A stretch of 64,000 bases of DNA. Origin: Agathobaculum butyriciproducens. GTDB lineage: Bacteria; Bacillota; Clostridia; Oscillospirales; Butyricicoccaceae. Position 1 is the stretch's first letter. Each line of letters starts with the position of its first letter. The translations under genes and the position numbers were made by a program. The stretch is from contig QEKJ01000001.1 in the NCBI GenBank assembly GCA_003096535.1, positions 248,001 through 312,000 on the forward strand. Direction: 5' to 3'. The notes beneath the pieces were generated by a model. That model did not search any database, was not told where the DNA came from, and worked only from the letters and a program-made list of their open reading frames with translations. This document shows positions 17,962 to 26,625 of the stretch, in pieces.

Positions 17962-18507
17962 ATGAAGTTCAAGAGACTCGTGCCGCTGGCACTTGCGCTT
18001 GCCATCGCATCCACCAATGCTGCAGAAGCCGCATATCTGCAGCAGAACCGTTTCTCGTTCGTCGTGCGCCCGAATTACACGCAGACGGTCAGCCGTCCTT
18101 CTGCGAGCAAGCCCTCACAAAGCACCGCCGCGAACAGCAGCTACGCCGCGCAGGTGGTCTCGCTGGTAAACGCCGAGCGTGCCAGGCAGGGACTGCCCGC
18201 ACTGACCGTCAGCACCACGGTGCAGCAGGCGGCGCAGACCCGCGCCGGAGAACTGCAAACCAGCTTTTCGCACACACGTCCGAGCGGCGCATCCTGCTTT
18301 ACCGCGCTGACCGAGGCCGGCGTTTCCTACGCGCGTGCCGGTGAAAACATCGCCTATGGTCAGAGCACGCCGGAGGCTGTTGTCCAGTCGTGGATGAGCT
18401 CGTCCGGCCACCGCGCGAATATTCTCAGCAACAGCTTCACCTCGATCGGCGTCGGCTGTACCGTTGTGAACGGAACCGCATACTGGGCGCAGCTTTTCAC
18501 CGCATAA
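17962..18507 (+). CDS. Secreted CAP-domain protein
   Basis: 181 residues. The N-terminal signal peptide MKFKRLVPLALALAIAST is followed by a Ser/Thr-rich linker and a CAP (SCP/PR1, YkwD-like) domain from about residue 60. The CAP motifs LVNAERARQGLPAL, GENIAYG and SGHRANIL are all present. In Firmicutes such proteins are extracellular or spore-associated; their molecular activity is not settled. AAGGAGG precedes the ATG at 17962 by 9 nt. It sits downstream of the LysM-GH18 gene but behind a terminator, so it is transcribed separately. Confidence 0.88.
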   Translation: MKFKRLVPLALALAIASTNAAEAAYLQQNRFSFVVRPNYTQTVSRPSASKPSQSTAANSSYAAQVVSLVNAERARQGLPALTVSTTVQQAAQTRAGELQTSFSHTRPSGASCFTALTEAGVSYARAGENIAYGQSTPEAVVQSWMSSSGHRANILSNSFTSIGVGCTVVNGTAYWAQLFTA

Positions 18508-18512
18508 ACGCA

Positions 18513-18540
18513 AAAACAGACCGCATTTGCGGTCTGTTTT
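18513..18540. terminator. Bidirectional terminator
   Basis: AAAACAGACCGCA/TGCGGTCTGTTTT hairpin between the convergent CAP and anti-sigma genes; a T run is present in both directions. Confidence 0.85.
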
Positions 18541-18561
18541 GTTGCTCTATCCTGCCGTTTA

Positions 18562-19581
18562 TCACGAGAGCGGATATACCTCGCCGTTGATGGTAACGGA
18601 CTGCACATTATCCAGATCAAACGCACGCGCGAGCACGGCAATCTCGGTGTCGATGCGGTCGGTGTCCTCGGTGGAATTGAAGCCGTAGGTATACAGAGTA
18701 CGGTCAACATCCGCGTTTTCGTCCAGAATAACGTACTCCGAGCCGTCCCTCAGCTGCACGCTCAGCTTATCGACCTCATCCACCGTGCAGTGCATATCCG
18801 CATTGCGGATGCGGATGCCGATCTGCGACAGCGTTACATCGCCGTTTTCGCTCGTCAGGTACGGCATCTGCTGAAATTCCGGCAGATCGACCGCCAGAAC
18901 CGTCTTTGCGGTACCCGCTCCGTCCGCACGCACGGTCGTTTTACCCGGCTCGAGCGCCTCCAGACGGAGCGGCTCTCCCTGCCTGTAATCGCTCGAAATC
19001 GCAAATGCGCCCTCGAAATAGTAGTCGTTGTCGGTCGAACGCACGGTATCGAGATAAAATTCACTGCCGCAGAAGCCGCTGTCGCCGTACATGACCTCGA
19101 AATCAAGCTGTCCCTCCTCGGCATAGCACGAGGACAGCGTGGACCATGTGATGTCGGGCTTGTTCCGATAGCTGTCGAGCAGGTGCGCCAGCGTGAACGG
19201 CTTTACACCGTCCTGCTTTTTGTTTGCAAGGTGCAGACTGATCACACCCGTACCCGCACTCTCGTCAAACAGCACGGACTCCACCGACAGACGGTAATGC
19301 TCGTTCTCGTCGGTCAGCCTGGCGTTGTCCGCCGTCTGTACATACCCTTCGAGATTCGCGTCTCCGCCATTCGGAAACAGCAGCGGAAACCAGCTCTGGG
19401 CATTCGCGGCAAATGCAGTTCCGCCGATGCACAGCGCGGCAGCCAGTCCGGCGCAGACGATTTTCTTCGCTGAGAAACGGCGTACCGGCTTGCTTTCTCG
19501 CTCGGGCAGGCTGTCCAGCGCTCTGCGGACACTGCGGTCAAATTCTTCGGTCATTTTCGGGAAATCATTATGGTTCATCAT
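18562..19581 (-). CDS. Membrane-anchored anti-sigma-type protein (DUF4179-like)
   Basis: About 339 residues. A short cytoplasmic N-terminus (about 45 residues) leads to one membrane segment (IVCAGLAAALCIGGTAFA) and a large extracellular domain. This is the topology of DUF4179-type anti-sigma factors. Pairing with the ECF sigma gene, whose stop overlaps this start (ATGA at 19578-19581), supports the assignment. Expected role: to hold the sigma factor inactive until an envelope signal acts. GTG 19590 is a possible alternative start, but ATG 19581 gives the overlap and proper RBS spacing (AAAGGAG). Confidence 0.75.
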   Translation of the reverse strand: MMNHNDFPKMTEEFDRSVRRALDSLPERESKPVRRFSAKKIVCAGLAAALCIGGTAFAANAQSWFPLLFPNGGDANLEGYVQTADNARLTDENEHYRLSVESVLFDESAGTGVISLHLANKKQDGVKPFTLAHLLDSYRNKPDITWSTLSSCYAEEGQLDFEVMYGDSGFCGSEFYLDTVRSTDNDYYFEGAFAISSDYRQGEPLRLEALEPGKTTVRADGAGTAKTVLAVDLPEFQQMPYLTSENGDVTLSQIGIRIRNADMHCTVDEVDKLSVQLRDGSEYVILDENADVDRTLYTYGFNSTEDTDRIDTEIAVLARAFDLDNVQSVTINGEVYPLS

Positions 19582-20060
19582 GCGAAGCACGCTCCTTTCA
19601 AGTCCTTGCGCAAATGCTCTCTTGCCGCTCGGAGACGGGTCTTGACTGTGTTTTCCGGTATGCCGAGCATTCCGGCAATCTCACGGGTCTTAAAGCCCTC
19701 TAAGTAGTACAGCTCCACCGGCAGGCGCAGCTTTTCCTCCAGTGCGGTGATGGCGGCATACAGGTCGCTGTAATCATCAGCCGCAGGCGCCGGTATCGCC
19801 TCTGCAGCAGCCGCGTCATACGACGCAAGCCGCTGCTGACGGCGCAATATCGTGCTGCACTCGTTGATGAGTATGCGGACCAGCCACGTTTTGAAATACC
19901 GCGTGCTGCGCAGCGAATCCAGCTGCTCCCAGGCCCGCAGGATTGCCTGCTGCGCCGCGTCTGCACAGTCATGCTCACTGCGGAGCATGGTTTTCGCAAC
20001 CCGGTACAGCGTAGGCTCGGCTGCCAGCACCGCGGAGGTAAATTGCTCTCTATCCATCAT
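19578..20060 (-). CDS. ECF-type RNA polymerase sigma factor
   Basis: 160 residues. Region 2 contains DAAQQAILRAWEQLDSLRS and TWLVRILINE; region 4 contains KLRLPVELYYLEGFKTREIAGMLG in two parts and a recognition helix TVKTRLRAAREHLRKDL. It would direct RNA polymerase to stress promoters under control of the co-transcribed anti-sigma protein. RBS AAAGGAG precedes the ATG at 20060. The regulon is unknown and no autoregulatory promoter could be identified confidently. Confidence 0.9.
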   Translation of the reverse strand: MMDREQFTSAVLAAEPTLYRVAKTMLRSEHDCADAAQQAILRAWEQLDSLRSTRYFKTWLVRILINECSTILRRQQRLASYDAAAAEAIPAPAADDYSDLYAAITALEEKLRLPVELYYLEGFKTREIAGMLGIPENTVKTRLRAAREHLRKDLKGACFA

Positions 20061-20403
20061 AAGCGGGTTCTCCTTTCCGAAAGCGTCCGGACAGCGCAGA
20101 CAGGTTTCGCAAAAAGCGCTTCCCGTCTGCTGCTTTCATCTATTAGACGGTTCGGTGCGGCAAATGGTTTTGTGAAAGGCAAATTTTTCGTACTTGCATT
20201 TTGCATTACCTATTATACAGTACAAGCGCACAAAACGAAATCGGTACAGAGATTCAAAACACATTTCCCCACCGTATCACACAATACAAATGAATAAATG
20301 ACGAATGCTGAATCTCCACGTTCATTTTCCATCCTCACCTCTCCATTCCTAAACCGATAGACAAAAGTCTCCCGCCATGGTATACTGTCCTTATCTGGTA
20401 TAG
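20061..20403. other. Gene-free stretch upstream of the ECF sigma gene
   Basis: No supported gene. A degenerate stretch at 20290-20350 with CATTTTCCATCCTCACCTC and ATGAATAAATGACGAATG faintly resembles the stop-codon repeat family. The promoter of the sigma operon should lie here, but no clear -35/-10 pair stands out on the minus strand. Confidence 0.4.
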
Positions 20404-20481
20404 TTAAGGCAACACCGCACAATTAAAGCTGCGGCTCCTTGCGCAGGCTCCGGTCGCGCTGCCGCGGCGGTATTGCCTTAA
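20404..20481. repeat. Short MITE-like repeat with TTAAGGCAA ends
   Basis: A 78-bp unit with near-perfect 15-bp inverted ends (TTAAGGCAACACCGC and GCGGTATTGCCTTAA). The interior CAATTAAAGCTGCGGCTCC and CAGGCTCCGGTCGCGCTGCC recurs in inverted orientation at 45895-45957. Confidence 0.75.
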
Positions 20482-20506
20482 TTCGAGTCGAAGATCAAGT
20501 TGCTTA

Positions 20507-20523
20507 TTGATAACTATTATCAA
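20507..20523. promoter_or_regulatory. Inverted repeat, possible Rrf2 operator
   Basis: TTGATAA-CTA-TTATCAA, a perfect 7-bp inverted repeat 34 bp upstream of the rrf2 -35 box. A regulator site is inferred from position only. Confidence 0.4.
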
Positions 20524-20556
20524 ATAAAAAATATTATTTATTTTTATAAAAACCTA

Positions 20557-20585
20557 TTGACATTTTGGCACAACACGGTTATACT
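20557..20585 (+). promoter_or_regulatory. Sigma-A promoter of rrf2-rubrerythrin
   Basis: TTGACA, 17-bp spacer, TATACT: a near-consensus promoter with a start near 20592, 28 nt before the rrf2 start codon. Confidence 0.9.
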
Positions 20586-20619
20586 AAAGTTGTTCCAAGG
20601 AGAGAAAGGAAGGAACGAT

Positions 20620-21030
20620 TTGAGAATCACACATGAAGCGGATTATGCAATTCGTGTGACCTATTGTCTGGCACTTGCAGGCGAAAAGCAGTGCGCGAAG
20701 GATATTTCCGAGGTAACCGGCGTAACACTCCGGTTTGCACTTAAAATTCTCCGCAAGCTGACGCAGTCCGGTATTACAAAATCCTACAAGGGCGTTGCCG
20801 GCGGCTATGAGCTGAACCACTCCCCATCGGAGATCAGTCTCGGCGCGATCATCGAATGCATTGATGGTCCGATCGCTATCAATCACTGCCTTGCAAATGA
20901 GTTCCAGTGCACACACATGGGCACCCAGAAGGAATGTGATTTTCATCGCGTGTTCTCGGAGATCAATCGATCTCTGCGCGATCAGCTTTGTTCGATAACA
21001 ATGGATCGTTTCCTGCCCCCTCAAAAATAA
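20620..21030 (+). CDS. Rrf2-family transcriptional regulator
   Basis: 136 residues starting at TTG 20620 with AAGGAAGG upstream. Homologues start with the same MRITHEADYAIRV text. The winged helix spans the first 75 residues (DISEVTGVTLRFALKILRKL). Three cysteines at the cluster-ligand positions (NHCLANEFQC and KECDFH) suggest an Fe-S sensor like IscR/NsrR/RsrR. It heads an operon with rubrerythrin, so it probably senses oxidative or nitrosative stress and controls its own unit. Longer ORF starts lie upstream of the promoter and are not used. Confidence 0.88.
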   Translation: MRITHEADYAIRVTYCLALAGEKQCAKDISEVTGVTLRFALKILRKLTQSGITKSYKGVAGGYELNHSPSEISLGAIIECIDGPIAINHCLANEFQCTHMGTQKECDFHRVFSEINRSLRDQLCSITMDRFLPPQK

Positions 21031-21060
21031 ATTTGTTCAACGATACAGGAGGAAAAAATC

Positions 21061-21606
21061 ATGAAAAAGTTTGTTTGTTCCGTATGTGGTTATGTATATG
21101 AAGGCGAAGCAGCTCCGGCAGAGTGCCCGATCTGCCACGCACCGGCAGAGAAGTTTAAGGAGCAGGCCGGTGAAAAGACCTGGGCAGCTGAGCACGTTGT
21201 AGGCGTTGCACAGGGTGCTCCGGAGGACATCATGGCTGACCTGCGTGCTAACTTTGAGGGCGAGTGCTCCGAGGTTGGTATGTATCTGGCAATGGCTCGC
21301 GTTGCACACCGCGAGGGCTATCCGGAAATCGGCCTGTACTGGGAGAAGGCTGCATTCGAGGAAGCAGAGCACGCTGCTAAGTTCGCAGAGCTGCTTGGCG
21401 AGGTTGTAACCGACTCCACCGAGAAGAACCTGCAGATGCGTGTAGACGCTGAGAACGGCGCAACCGCCGGCAAGTTTGATCTGGCAAAGCGCGCTAAGGC
21501 TCTGAACCTCGATGCTATCCATGACACCGTACATGAGATGGCACGCGACGAGGCTCGCCACGGCAAGGCTTTCGAGGGCCTGCTGAAGCGTTACTTCAAC
21601 AAGTAA
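21061..21606 (+). CDS. rbr: Reverse rubrerythrin (peroxide-reducing)
   Basis: 181 residues. A rubredoxin-like Fe(Cys)4 site comes first (C6, C9, C22, C25), then a four-helix diiron domain ([19 protein letters not shown] ... [15 protein letters not shown] ... [14 protein letters not shown]). This order is the reverse of classical rubrerythrin and is typical of clostridial H2O2/O2 reductases. It lies 30 nt downstream of rrf2 with AGGAGG upstream. Its codon use is strongly biased (GAG, CTG, GCA/GCT runs), which suggests high expression. It acts in the cytoplasm in oxygen defence. Confidence 0.93.
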   Translation: MKKFVCSVCGYVYEGEAAPAECPICHAPAEKFKEQAGEKTWAAEHVVGVAQGAPEDIMADLRANFEGECSEVGMYLAMARVAHREGYPEIGLYWEKAAFEEAEHAAKFAELLGEVVTDSTEKNLQMRVDAENGATAGKFDLAKRAKALNLDAIHDTVHEMARDEARHGKAFEGLLKRYFNK

Positions 21607-21618
21607 TTGAGACTATTC

Positions 21619-21652
21619 AGAGGGCAGGCAGAAATGCCTGCCCTCTTTTTTT
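21619..21652 (+). terminator. Terminator after rubrerythrin
   Basis: AGAGGGCAGGCA/TGCCTGCCCTCT hairpin followed by seven Ts. Confidence 0.93.
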
Positions 21653-21663
21653 CAGAAACCGAT

Positions 21664-21707
21664 AAACAGCAGCCTGTCCGCTCTTGGAACGGACAGGCTG
21701 CTGTTTT
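21664..21707 (-). terminator. Terminator of the feoAB operon
   Basis: AAACAGCAGCCTGTCCG paired with CGGACAGGCTGCTGTTT, overlapping the stop codon of the Cys-rich gene. On the minus strand a short T run follows. Confidence 0.75.
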
Positions 21708-21849
21708 ATTTGTGTTTTTCACTTTTGCATTGCACGGGACAGCCGGAGCAGTGTCCGGAACAGCCGGACGGATGCTTTTTCATCGAACGGAGCGCGGCAA
21801 ACAGCGCGATGCCGATCAATGCCAGAATCAAAATAGTAGGGAGATTCAT
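21706..21849 (-). CDS. FeoB-associated Cys-rich membrane protein
   Basis: 47 residues. One N-terminal membrane segment (LPTILILALIGIALFAALRS) is followed by a cytoplasmic Cys cluster CSGHCSGCPVQC. Tiny proteins of this shape follow feoB in many Firmicutes and are thought to help ferrous iron uptake, perhaps as metal ligands. The start at 21849 has AAGGAGG 8 nt upstream. It lies 13 nt downstream of feoB in the same operon. Confidence 0.85.
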   Translation of the reverse strand: MNLPTILILALIGIALFAALRSMKKHPSGCSGHCSGCPVQCKSEKHK

Positions 21850-21862
21850 ATACCGTGCCTCC

Positions 21863-24247
21863 TTATGCCAGACCAAATGCAAGACCGACACAGCGGACGG
21901 CAAAGGCAATGAGCCATGCAATCACGCATTGGGTCAGCGCAGTCGTGATGGCAGCCCGTGTGCTGCCCATCTCACGCTTTACGGTGGCAATTGCCGCAAC
22001 ACAAGGGGTGTAGAGCAGCACGAATACCAGAAATACGACCGCGGTAAACGGCGTAAACAGGGTGCTGATGCTGGATACCTCGCCGCCGAGCAGCAGCGTC
22101 AGCGTGGATACAACGCTTTCCTTTGCGGTAAAGCCGGTAATCAGGGCGGTGGACACGCGCCAGTCCGCAAAGCCGAGCGGTGCGAACAGCGGTGCAAAAA
22201 TGCTGCCCAGCACAGCCAGCAGGCTGCTTTCCGGCATAGACACCACATTAAAGCGTGCATCGAAGGTCTGCAGGAACCAGATTACGATAGAAGCAGCAAA
22301 GATGATGGTAAATGCCTTCTGGATAAAGCCCTTTGCCTTTTCCCAGATAAGGTGCACAACACTTTTGGCACTGGGCAGACGGTAATTCGGCAGCTCCATA
22401 ACGAACGGAACCGGTTCACCCTTGAAGCAGGAGACCTTCAAAATGATCGCATACAGGATGCCGCAGAGAATGCCGAACAGATACAGGCCAATCATGGCAA
22501 GCGCACGATACCGCCTGGGGAAAAAGGCGCTGATCATCATGGTGTAGATGGGCAACTTGGCCGAGCAGCTCATAAACGGAGTAAGTAAAATCGTCATGCG
22601 GCGGTCACGCTCACTGGACAGTGTGCGGGTAGCCATGATGGCCGGAACCGAGCAGCCGAAGCCGACCAGCATCGGCACAAAGCTGCGGCCGGACAGTCCC
22701 AGCTTGCGAAGCGGCCGGTCCATGATAAAGGCCACACGCGCCATATAGCCGGTGTCCTCCAGAATCGAGAGGAAGAAGAACAGCGTTACAATGGTCGGCA
22801 GGAAGCTGAGTACGCTGCCAACGCCGTTTGCGATACCGTCTACAACGAGCGAGTGAACAACGGGGTTGATCTGCAGGGCGGATAACCCGGCATCTATCCA
22901 CGAAATGCAGGCATCGACCAGAACGGTCATGCCGTCGGACAGCCATGCGCCGATCCAGCTGAAGGTCATGATGAAGATCAAACCCATGATACCGGCAAAG
23001 CAAGGGATAGCGGTGTATTTGCCGGTCAAAAAGCGGTCGATCGCCATACTGCGTTTATGCTCTTTGCTCTCGTGCGGGCGGACGACTGTTGTGCTGCACA
23101 GGTTTTCCAGAAAGCTGAACCGCATGTTTGCCAGCGCCGCTTCGCGGTCCAGACCAGAATCCTTCTCCATTACGGATACGATCTGGTCAAAAGCGGAGCG
23201 ATTGTCATCGGACAGCGCGAGCGCCTTTTCGATGAGCGGGTCCTTTTCGATCAGCTTGGTGGCGGCAAATCGCACCGGCAGACCGGCTCGTTTGGCATTC
23301 GGCTCGATCATCAGGGCGGTTGCATGGATGCATCGGTGAACAGCGGCAACCGGATCGTTCTTGTCGCTGCTGTCCTGGCAGAAGTCGATGCCTCTGGGTG
23401 TTTCCTGATAGCGGGCGATGTGGATCGCGTGGTCGATCAGCTCATCAATGCCCTCGTTCTTTGCGGCCGAAATCGGCACTACCGGAATGCCGAGCGCCTG
23501 CTCAAGCTCATTTACATGGACGGTGCCGCCGTTCGCACGGACCTCGTCCATCATATTCAGCGCCAGCACCATCGGAATGCCCAGCTCCATCATCTGCATG
23601 GTCAGGTAGAGGTTTCGCTCAATGTTGGTCGCGTCTACAATATTGATGATACCGTCCGGCTTGTTGTCCAGCAGAAAGCTGCGGGTTACGATCTCCTCGC
23701 TGGAATACGGCGACAGCGAATAGATGCCGGGCAGGTCGGTAACGGTTGCCTCCGGATGGCTGCGGATCGTGCCGTCCTTGCGGTCCACCGTAACACCGGG
23801 AAAATTGCCGACATGCTGGTTGGCACCGGTCAGCTGATTGAACAGCGTCGTTTTGCCGCAGTTCTGATTGCCGGCAAGCGCAAATGTCAGTTTTTTATCG
23901 GCAGCCGCGGCTTTGGCGTGCTCATAAATGTGGTAGTCCTTGGATTTCCTGAGCTCGCCCATGCCGGGGTGCGCCGCAGGACGGTGGCGTACCTGTCCGG
24001 CGGAAGGCTTTTTTGTTCGCTGATACGGCGTGCCGACTTCGATCTTCCGCGCTTCATCCAGGCGCAGGGTCAATTCATAGCCGCGCAGCTCAAACTGCAC
24101 CGGATCACCCATCGGAGCGACCTTCTGCAGCGTAACCTCGGTCTGCGGCGTCAGTCCCATATCGAGCAGGTGATGGCGTAAGGCTCCGCTTCCGCCTACT
24201 GCGGTGATCTTCGCACTTTCATGCGGTTTCAGTTTATCCAATGTCAT
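21863..24247 (-). CDS. feoB: FeoA-FeoB fusion, ferrous iron transporter
   Basis: 794 residues. Residues 1-75 are a FeoA SH3-like domain (LRHHLLDMGLTPQTEV). A linker leads to the FeoB G domain: G1 GNQNCGKTT at about 126-134, G3 DLPG and G4 NMMD. The membrane part has Gate repeats and the CysGlySerValPro-type motif FGCSVPAIMATRTL. It imports Fe(II) with GTP-dependent gating. Start 24247 follows GAGGAGATATAG. A Cys-rich partner follows 13 nt downstream. The gene sits next to the former end of rlmD, where the mobile element inserted. Confidence 0.93.
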   Translation of the reverse strand: MTLDKLKPHESAKITAVGGSGALRHHLLDMGLTPQTEVTLQKVAPMGDPVQFELRGYELTLRLDEARKIEVGTPYQRTKKPSAGQVRHRPAAHPGMGELRKSKDYHIYEHAKAAAADKKLTFALAGNQNCGKTTLFNQLTGANQHVGNFPGVTVDRKDGTIRSHPEATVTDLPGIYSLSPYSSEEIVTRSFLLDNKPDGIINIVDATNIERNLYLTMQMMELGIPMVLALNMMDEVRANGGTVHVNELEQALGIPVVPISAAKNEGIDELIDHAIHIARYQETPRGIDFCQDSSDKNDPVAAVHRCIHATALMIEPNAKRAGLPVRFAATKLIEKDPLIEKALALSDDNRSAFDQIVSVMEKDSGLDREAALANMRFSFLENLCSTTVVRPHESKEHKRSMAIDRFLTGKYTAIPCFAGIMGLIFIMTFSWIGAWLSDGMTVLVDACISWIDAGLSALQINPVVHSLVVDGIANGVGSVLSFLPTIVTLFFFLSILEDTGYMARVAFIMDRPLRKLGLSGRSFVPMLVGFGCSVPAIMATRTLSSERDRRMTILLTPFMSCSAKLPIYTMMISAFFPRRYRALAMIGLYLFGILCGILYAIILKVSCFKGEPVPFVMELPNYRLPSAKSVVHLIWEKAKGFIQKAFTIIFAASIVIWFLQTFDARFNVVSMPESSLLAVLGSIFAPLFAPLGFADWRVSTALITGFTAKESVVSTLTLLLGGEVSSISTLFTPFTAVVFLVFVLLYTPCVAAIATVKREMGSTRAAITTALTQCVIAWLIAFAVRCVGLAFGLA

Positions 24248-24304
24248 ATCTATATCTCCTCGCGGCTTCATGCCGTCGACAGTTTTGCTCTATACTCGTG
24301 TACT

Positions 24305-24333
24305 ATTATTCTCCTATGAGCGGGAGTTGTCAA
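24305..24333 (-). promoter_or_regulatory. Sigma-A promoter of feoAB
   Basis: Minus strand TTGACA, 17-bp spacer, AATAAT, about 55 nt before the feoAB start. The spacer carries a CTCC...GGAG inverted pair. No clear Fur box is seen. Confidence 0.75.
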
Positions 24334-24651
24334 TGCTTATTATACAGCAATCCTGCCAATTGTGCACGCGCAGCGCACGGATGACATTGAGAATTACGAG
24401 GAACATAACGCCGCCATCGGAAAACAAGACAAATCATGTATCCGCAATACCGGCAGCGCCAGACGAGCGAGCTTAACGAACAGGGCAAAAACGATATTCC
24501 GGTACGCTGCCAAGGCGCTTGCGCGAAATCCCGACGTTTCTTAGAAATCTTACAGAATATATTGATATCAAAACTTTCTTTATTTTATATGCATTTTTCT
24601 GTCAGAACCCAGGTACATATTCTCTAAAAAAGCCCGTTAACCCGCGTAAAC
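24334..24651. other. Gene-free host DNA between feoAB and the element
   Basis: 318 bp of host sequence that originally separated rlmD from feoAB. Short ORFs here lack ribosome binding sites. No clean terminator for the upstream minus-strand genes could be found. A rather AT-rich stretch lies at 24540-24640. Confidence 0.5.
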
Positions 24652-26343
24652 TCAAGGTTTCTTCGACAGCAGGCAGACCGTCTCGACAGTTGTTTCAGTT
24701 TCCAAGGGAAGTTCTTTCACTTCCTCACCATCAACAGGCACAGGAAAATTGAATACGATCTTCTTTATCCAGCTTCCGTCTTTCCTTTTCTCCGGGAACA
24801 TCTCAATTCGCTCGATAAAGGCCTTCATAAACTCCTTCTGCTCCGCTTCCGTTGCGGAATGGTAGACTTCATCAAATGCCAGCAACAAGCGATAGATATT
24901 GTCTCCGGAAATCTTCTCCTGCTGGATGCTGCGGATCTGACTTTGCAATTCGCCAATCTGAACTTCGATTTCCTCTATGGTGTCATACTGCTCATCATAG
25001 CGGCGCTGCAAGTCCAAAATCTTTCTGTCATAGTGGGCATCATTGATGTCCAAGGTATCCATCTGACGCTCCAAGCGGCTTTTCGTTCCAAAGGCTTGCT
25101 TTAGCCGCCCTTGTAGGACAGCAATCTGCCGTTCCATATCTTCTGTATCAACTGCTGTTCCGATTTTCGCCTGAATCGCTTCTACAAACCGTGGATTGTT
25201 GACCATAGCGGAGATAACCTTCGCCACAAATTTGTTGATTTCCGTCTGCTCGATATTCAGACGGAAACTGCACTCATGCCCGGTAGGTGTTACCGTATTT
25301 TTGCAGTAGTAATAATACCGTGTTTTCTTGTCCTTGCTGTGCGCCTTGGCGATATTGCCGTACATACTCTTTCCGCAGCATGGGCATTTCAAGATACCGG
25401 ACAGGATGTGTGCGTGGTCTGGATTGTTAACCTTTTCCCGCTTAAAAGAATTGATCTTGCGCTTTTCCTGTGCCAGATACCAATCCTCTTCGGAAATGAT
25501 AGCTTCGTGTTGTCCTTCATAAACCGGGAACTCCGACTGCTCAACCACGTGCATCTCGTTTCTTGTACCCTGTTTCTTTTCTGTTCTTCGTCTGCCGTAA
25601 GCAATCTTTCCCATATAAACAGGATTGTACAATACATTTTTCACAAAATCTCTTGAAAATCCCGGAATGGTATTATTCTGTCTTAGTTTCTTAGTATAAC
25701 CATTGCGGTTCAGATATTTTGCAACTCCTGCAACACCCTCATTAGTGTGAATGTAGCGGTCATAAATGACACGAATTACTTCCACTTCATCCTCTGCAAT
25801 GACAAGGTTTCCATTTTCCAGTTTGTATCCATATGGAGCGAAACCGCCGTTCCATTTGCCCTCACGAGCCTTTTGCTCACGTCCTGCCATTGTCTGTGTG
25901 CGGATATTTTCTCGCTCAATCTCTGCCACCGCAGACAGCACAGAGATCATCAGCTTTCCTGCATCCTTGGAGCTGTCAATGCCATCCTCCACGCAGATCA
26001 GATTGACACCGAAATCCTGCATGAGTTGCAAAGAATTCAGAACGTCCGCTGCATTTCTGCCAAATCGGGACAGCTTAAAGACCAACACATAAGAAACATC
26101 ATCTTTGCCGTCCTGGATGTCATTCAGCATCCGTTGAAACTCCTGCCGCCCTTGAATGTTCTTTCCGGAAAAGCCCTCGTCAGAATACTCCCCGGCAACG
26201 ATCATATCCTCGTATGCCGCATACTTCCGCAGCTTGTCACGCTGGGCATCCAAGCTGTATCCGTCAACCTGCATCGAGGTGGACACTCTTGTATAAAGAT
26301 AGCATTTAAGTTGTTTCTTTTTCAGAATCTCCACCTCCCTCAT
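24652..26343 (-). CDS. Large serine recombinase; C-terminus supplied by host rlmD
   Basis: 563 residues. The resolvase N-terminal domain has the catalytic serine in YTRVSTSMQ (near residue 20) and the GFSGKN and LSRFGRNAADV motifs. A recombinase domain, a zinc ribbon (CPCCGKSMYG...YYYCKN) and a coiled coil (about 400-490) follow. It would catalyse integration and excision of the 14.67-kb element. The last 7 residues (CLLSKKP) lie beyond the crossover core and are host rlmD sequence read in frame. ATG 26343 has AAGG 5 nt upstream. It overlaps the HTH gene by 38 bp. Confidence 0.93.
   Translation of the reverse strand: MREVEILKKKQLKCYLYTRVSTSMQVDGYSLDAQRDKLRKYAAYEDMIVAGEYSDEGFSGKNIQGRQEFQRMLNDIQDGKDDVSYVLVFKLSRFGRNAADVLNSLQLMQDFGVNLICVEDGIDSSKDAGKLMISVLSAVAEIERENIRTQTMAGREQKAREGKWNGGFAPYGYKLENGNLVIAEDEVEVIRVIYDRYIHTNEGVAGVAKYLNRNGYTKKLRQNNTIPGFSRDFVKNVLYNPVYMGKIAYGRRRTEKKQGTRNEMHVVEQSEFPVYEGQHEAIISEEDWYLAQEKRKINSFKREKVNNPDHAHILSGILKCPCCGKSMYGNIAKAHSKDKKTRYYYYCKNTVTPTGHECSFRLNIEQTEINKFVAKVISAMVNNPRFVEAIQAKIGTAVDTEDMERQIAVLQGRLKQAFGTKSRLERQMDTLDINDAHYDRKILDLQRRYDEQYDTIEEIEVQIGELQSQIRSIQQEKISGDNIYRLLLAFDEVYHSATEAEQKEFMKAFIERIEMFPEKRKDGSWIKKIVFNFPVPVDGEEVKELPLETETTVETVCLLSKKP
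24677..24684. other. attL core (ACCGTCTC)
   Basis: 8-bp identity with the other end. The flanks also resemble each other (both encode Val-Glu-Thr-Val followed by Leu-Leu-Ser-Lys). The host side is 24652-24676. The exact 2-bp crossover cannot be fixed from sequence. Confidence 0.8.
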
Positions 26344-26536
26344 TCCTTCCTTTTACCATAAGTCCCTCGTTGCGGATATAATACTCCAAAAGCCACAGCA
26401 CATAATCCGGTGCATGGCGGTTGTCCAATTCCCATTCAGTCATAGTCCGGTAAGGAATATGGACGAGCTTGCAAAAATCTTTCCGATTCAGTCCTGTGCT
26501 TTCACGCAACTTTATAATTCTGTTTTTACAATCCAT
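26306..26536 (-). CDS. Small helix-turn-helix protein
   Basis: 76 residues from ATG 26536 (GGAG 9 nt upstream). RIIKLRESTGLNRKDFCKLV and IPYRTMTEWELDNR form an Xre-like helix-turn-helix. It lies directly upstream of, and overlaps, the recombinase gene. A perfect 13-bp inverted repeat brackets its promoter. It is therefore a likely autorepressor that also controls recombinase expression, or possibly a directionality factor. The longer ORF start lies upstream of the promoter and is not used. Confidence 0.8.
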   Translation of the reverse strand: MDCKNRIIKLRESTGLNRKDFCKLVHIPYRTMTEWELDNRHAPDYVLWLLEYYIRNEGLMVKGRNEGGGDSEKETT

Positions 26537-26563
26537 CCGTCTTTTCTCCACAAAAGCAAAAAA

Positions 26564-26614
26564 TACACGTTGCGTAATCATTATAGCATAGCCATAGCGA
26601 ATACGCAACGTGTA
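26564..26614 (-). promoter_or_regulatory. Promoter bracketed by 13-bp inverted repeat
   Basis: TACACGTTGCGTA (26564-26576) and TACGCAACGTGTA (26602-26614) are perfect complements 25 bp apart. On the minus strand TTGCGT inside the distal arm and TATAAT (26580-26585) form a promoter with a 17-bp spacer, so one arm covers the -35 and the other the start site. Confidence 0.8.
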
Positions 26615-26625
26615 AATTGCAAATT

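Noticed and set aside
24334-24651. Terminator at AAAGCCCGTTAACCCGCG near 24630
   Set aside because: The two halves are not complementary, so no stem forms; the T run alone is not enough.
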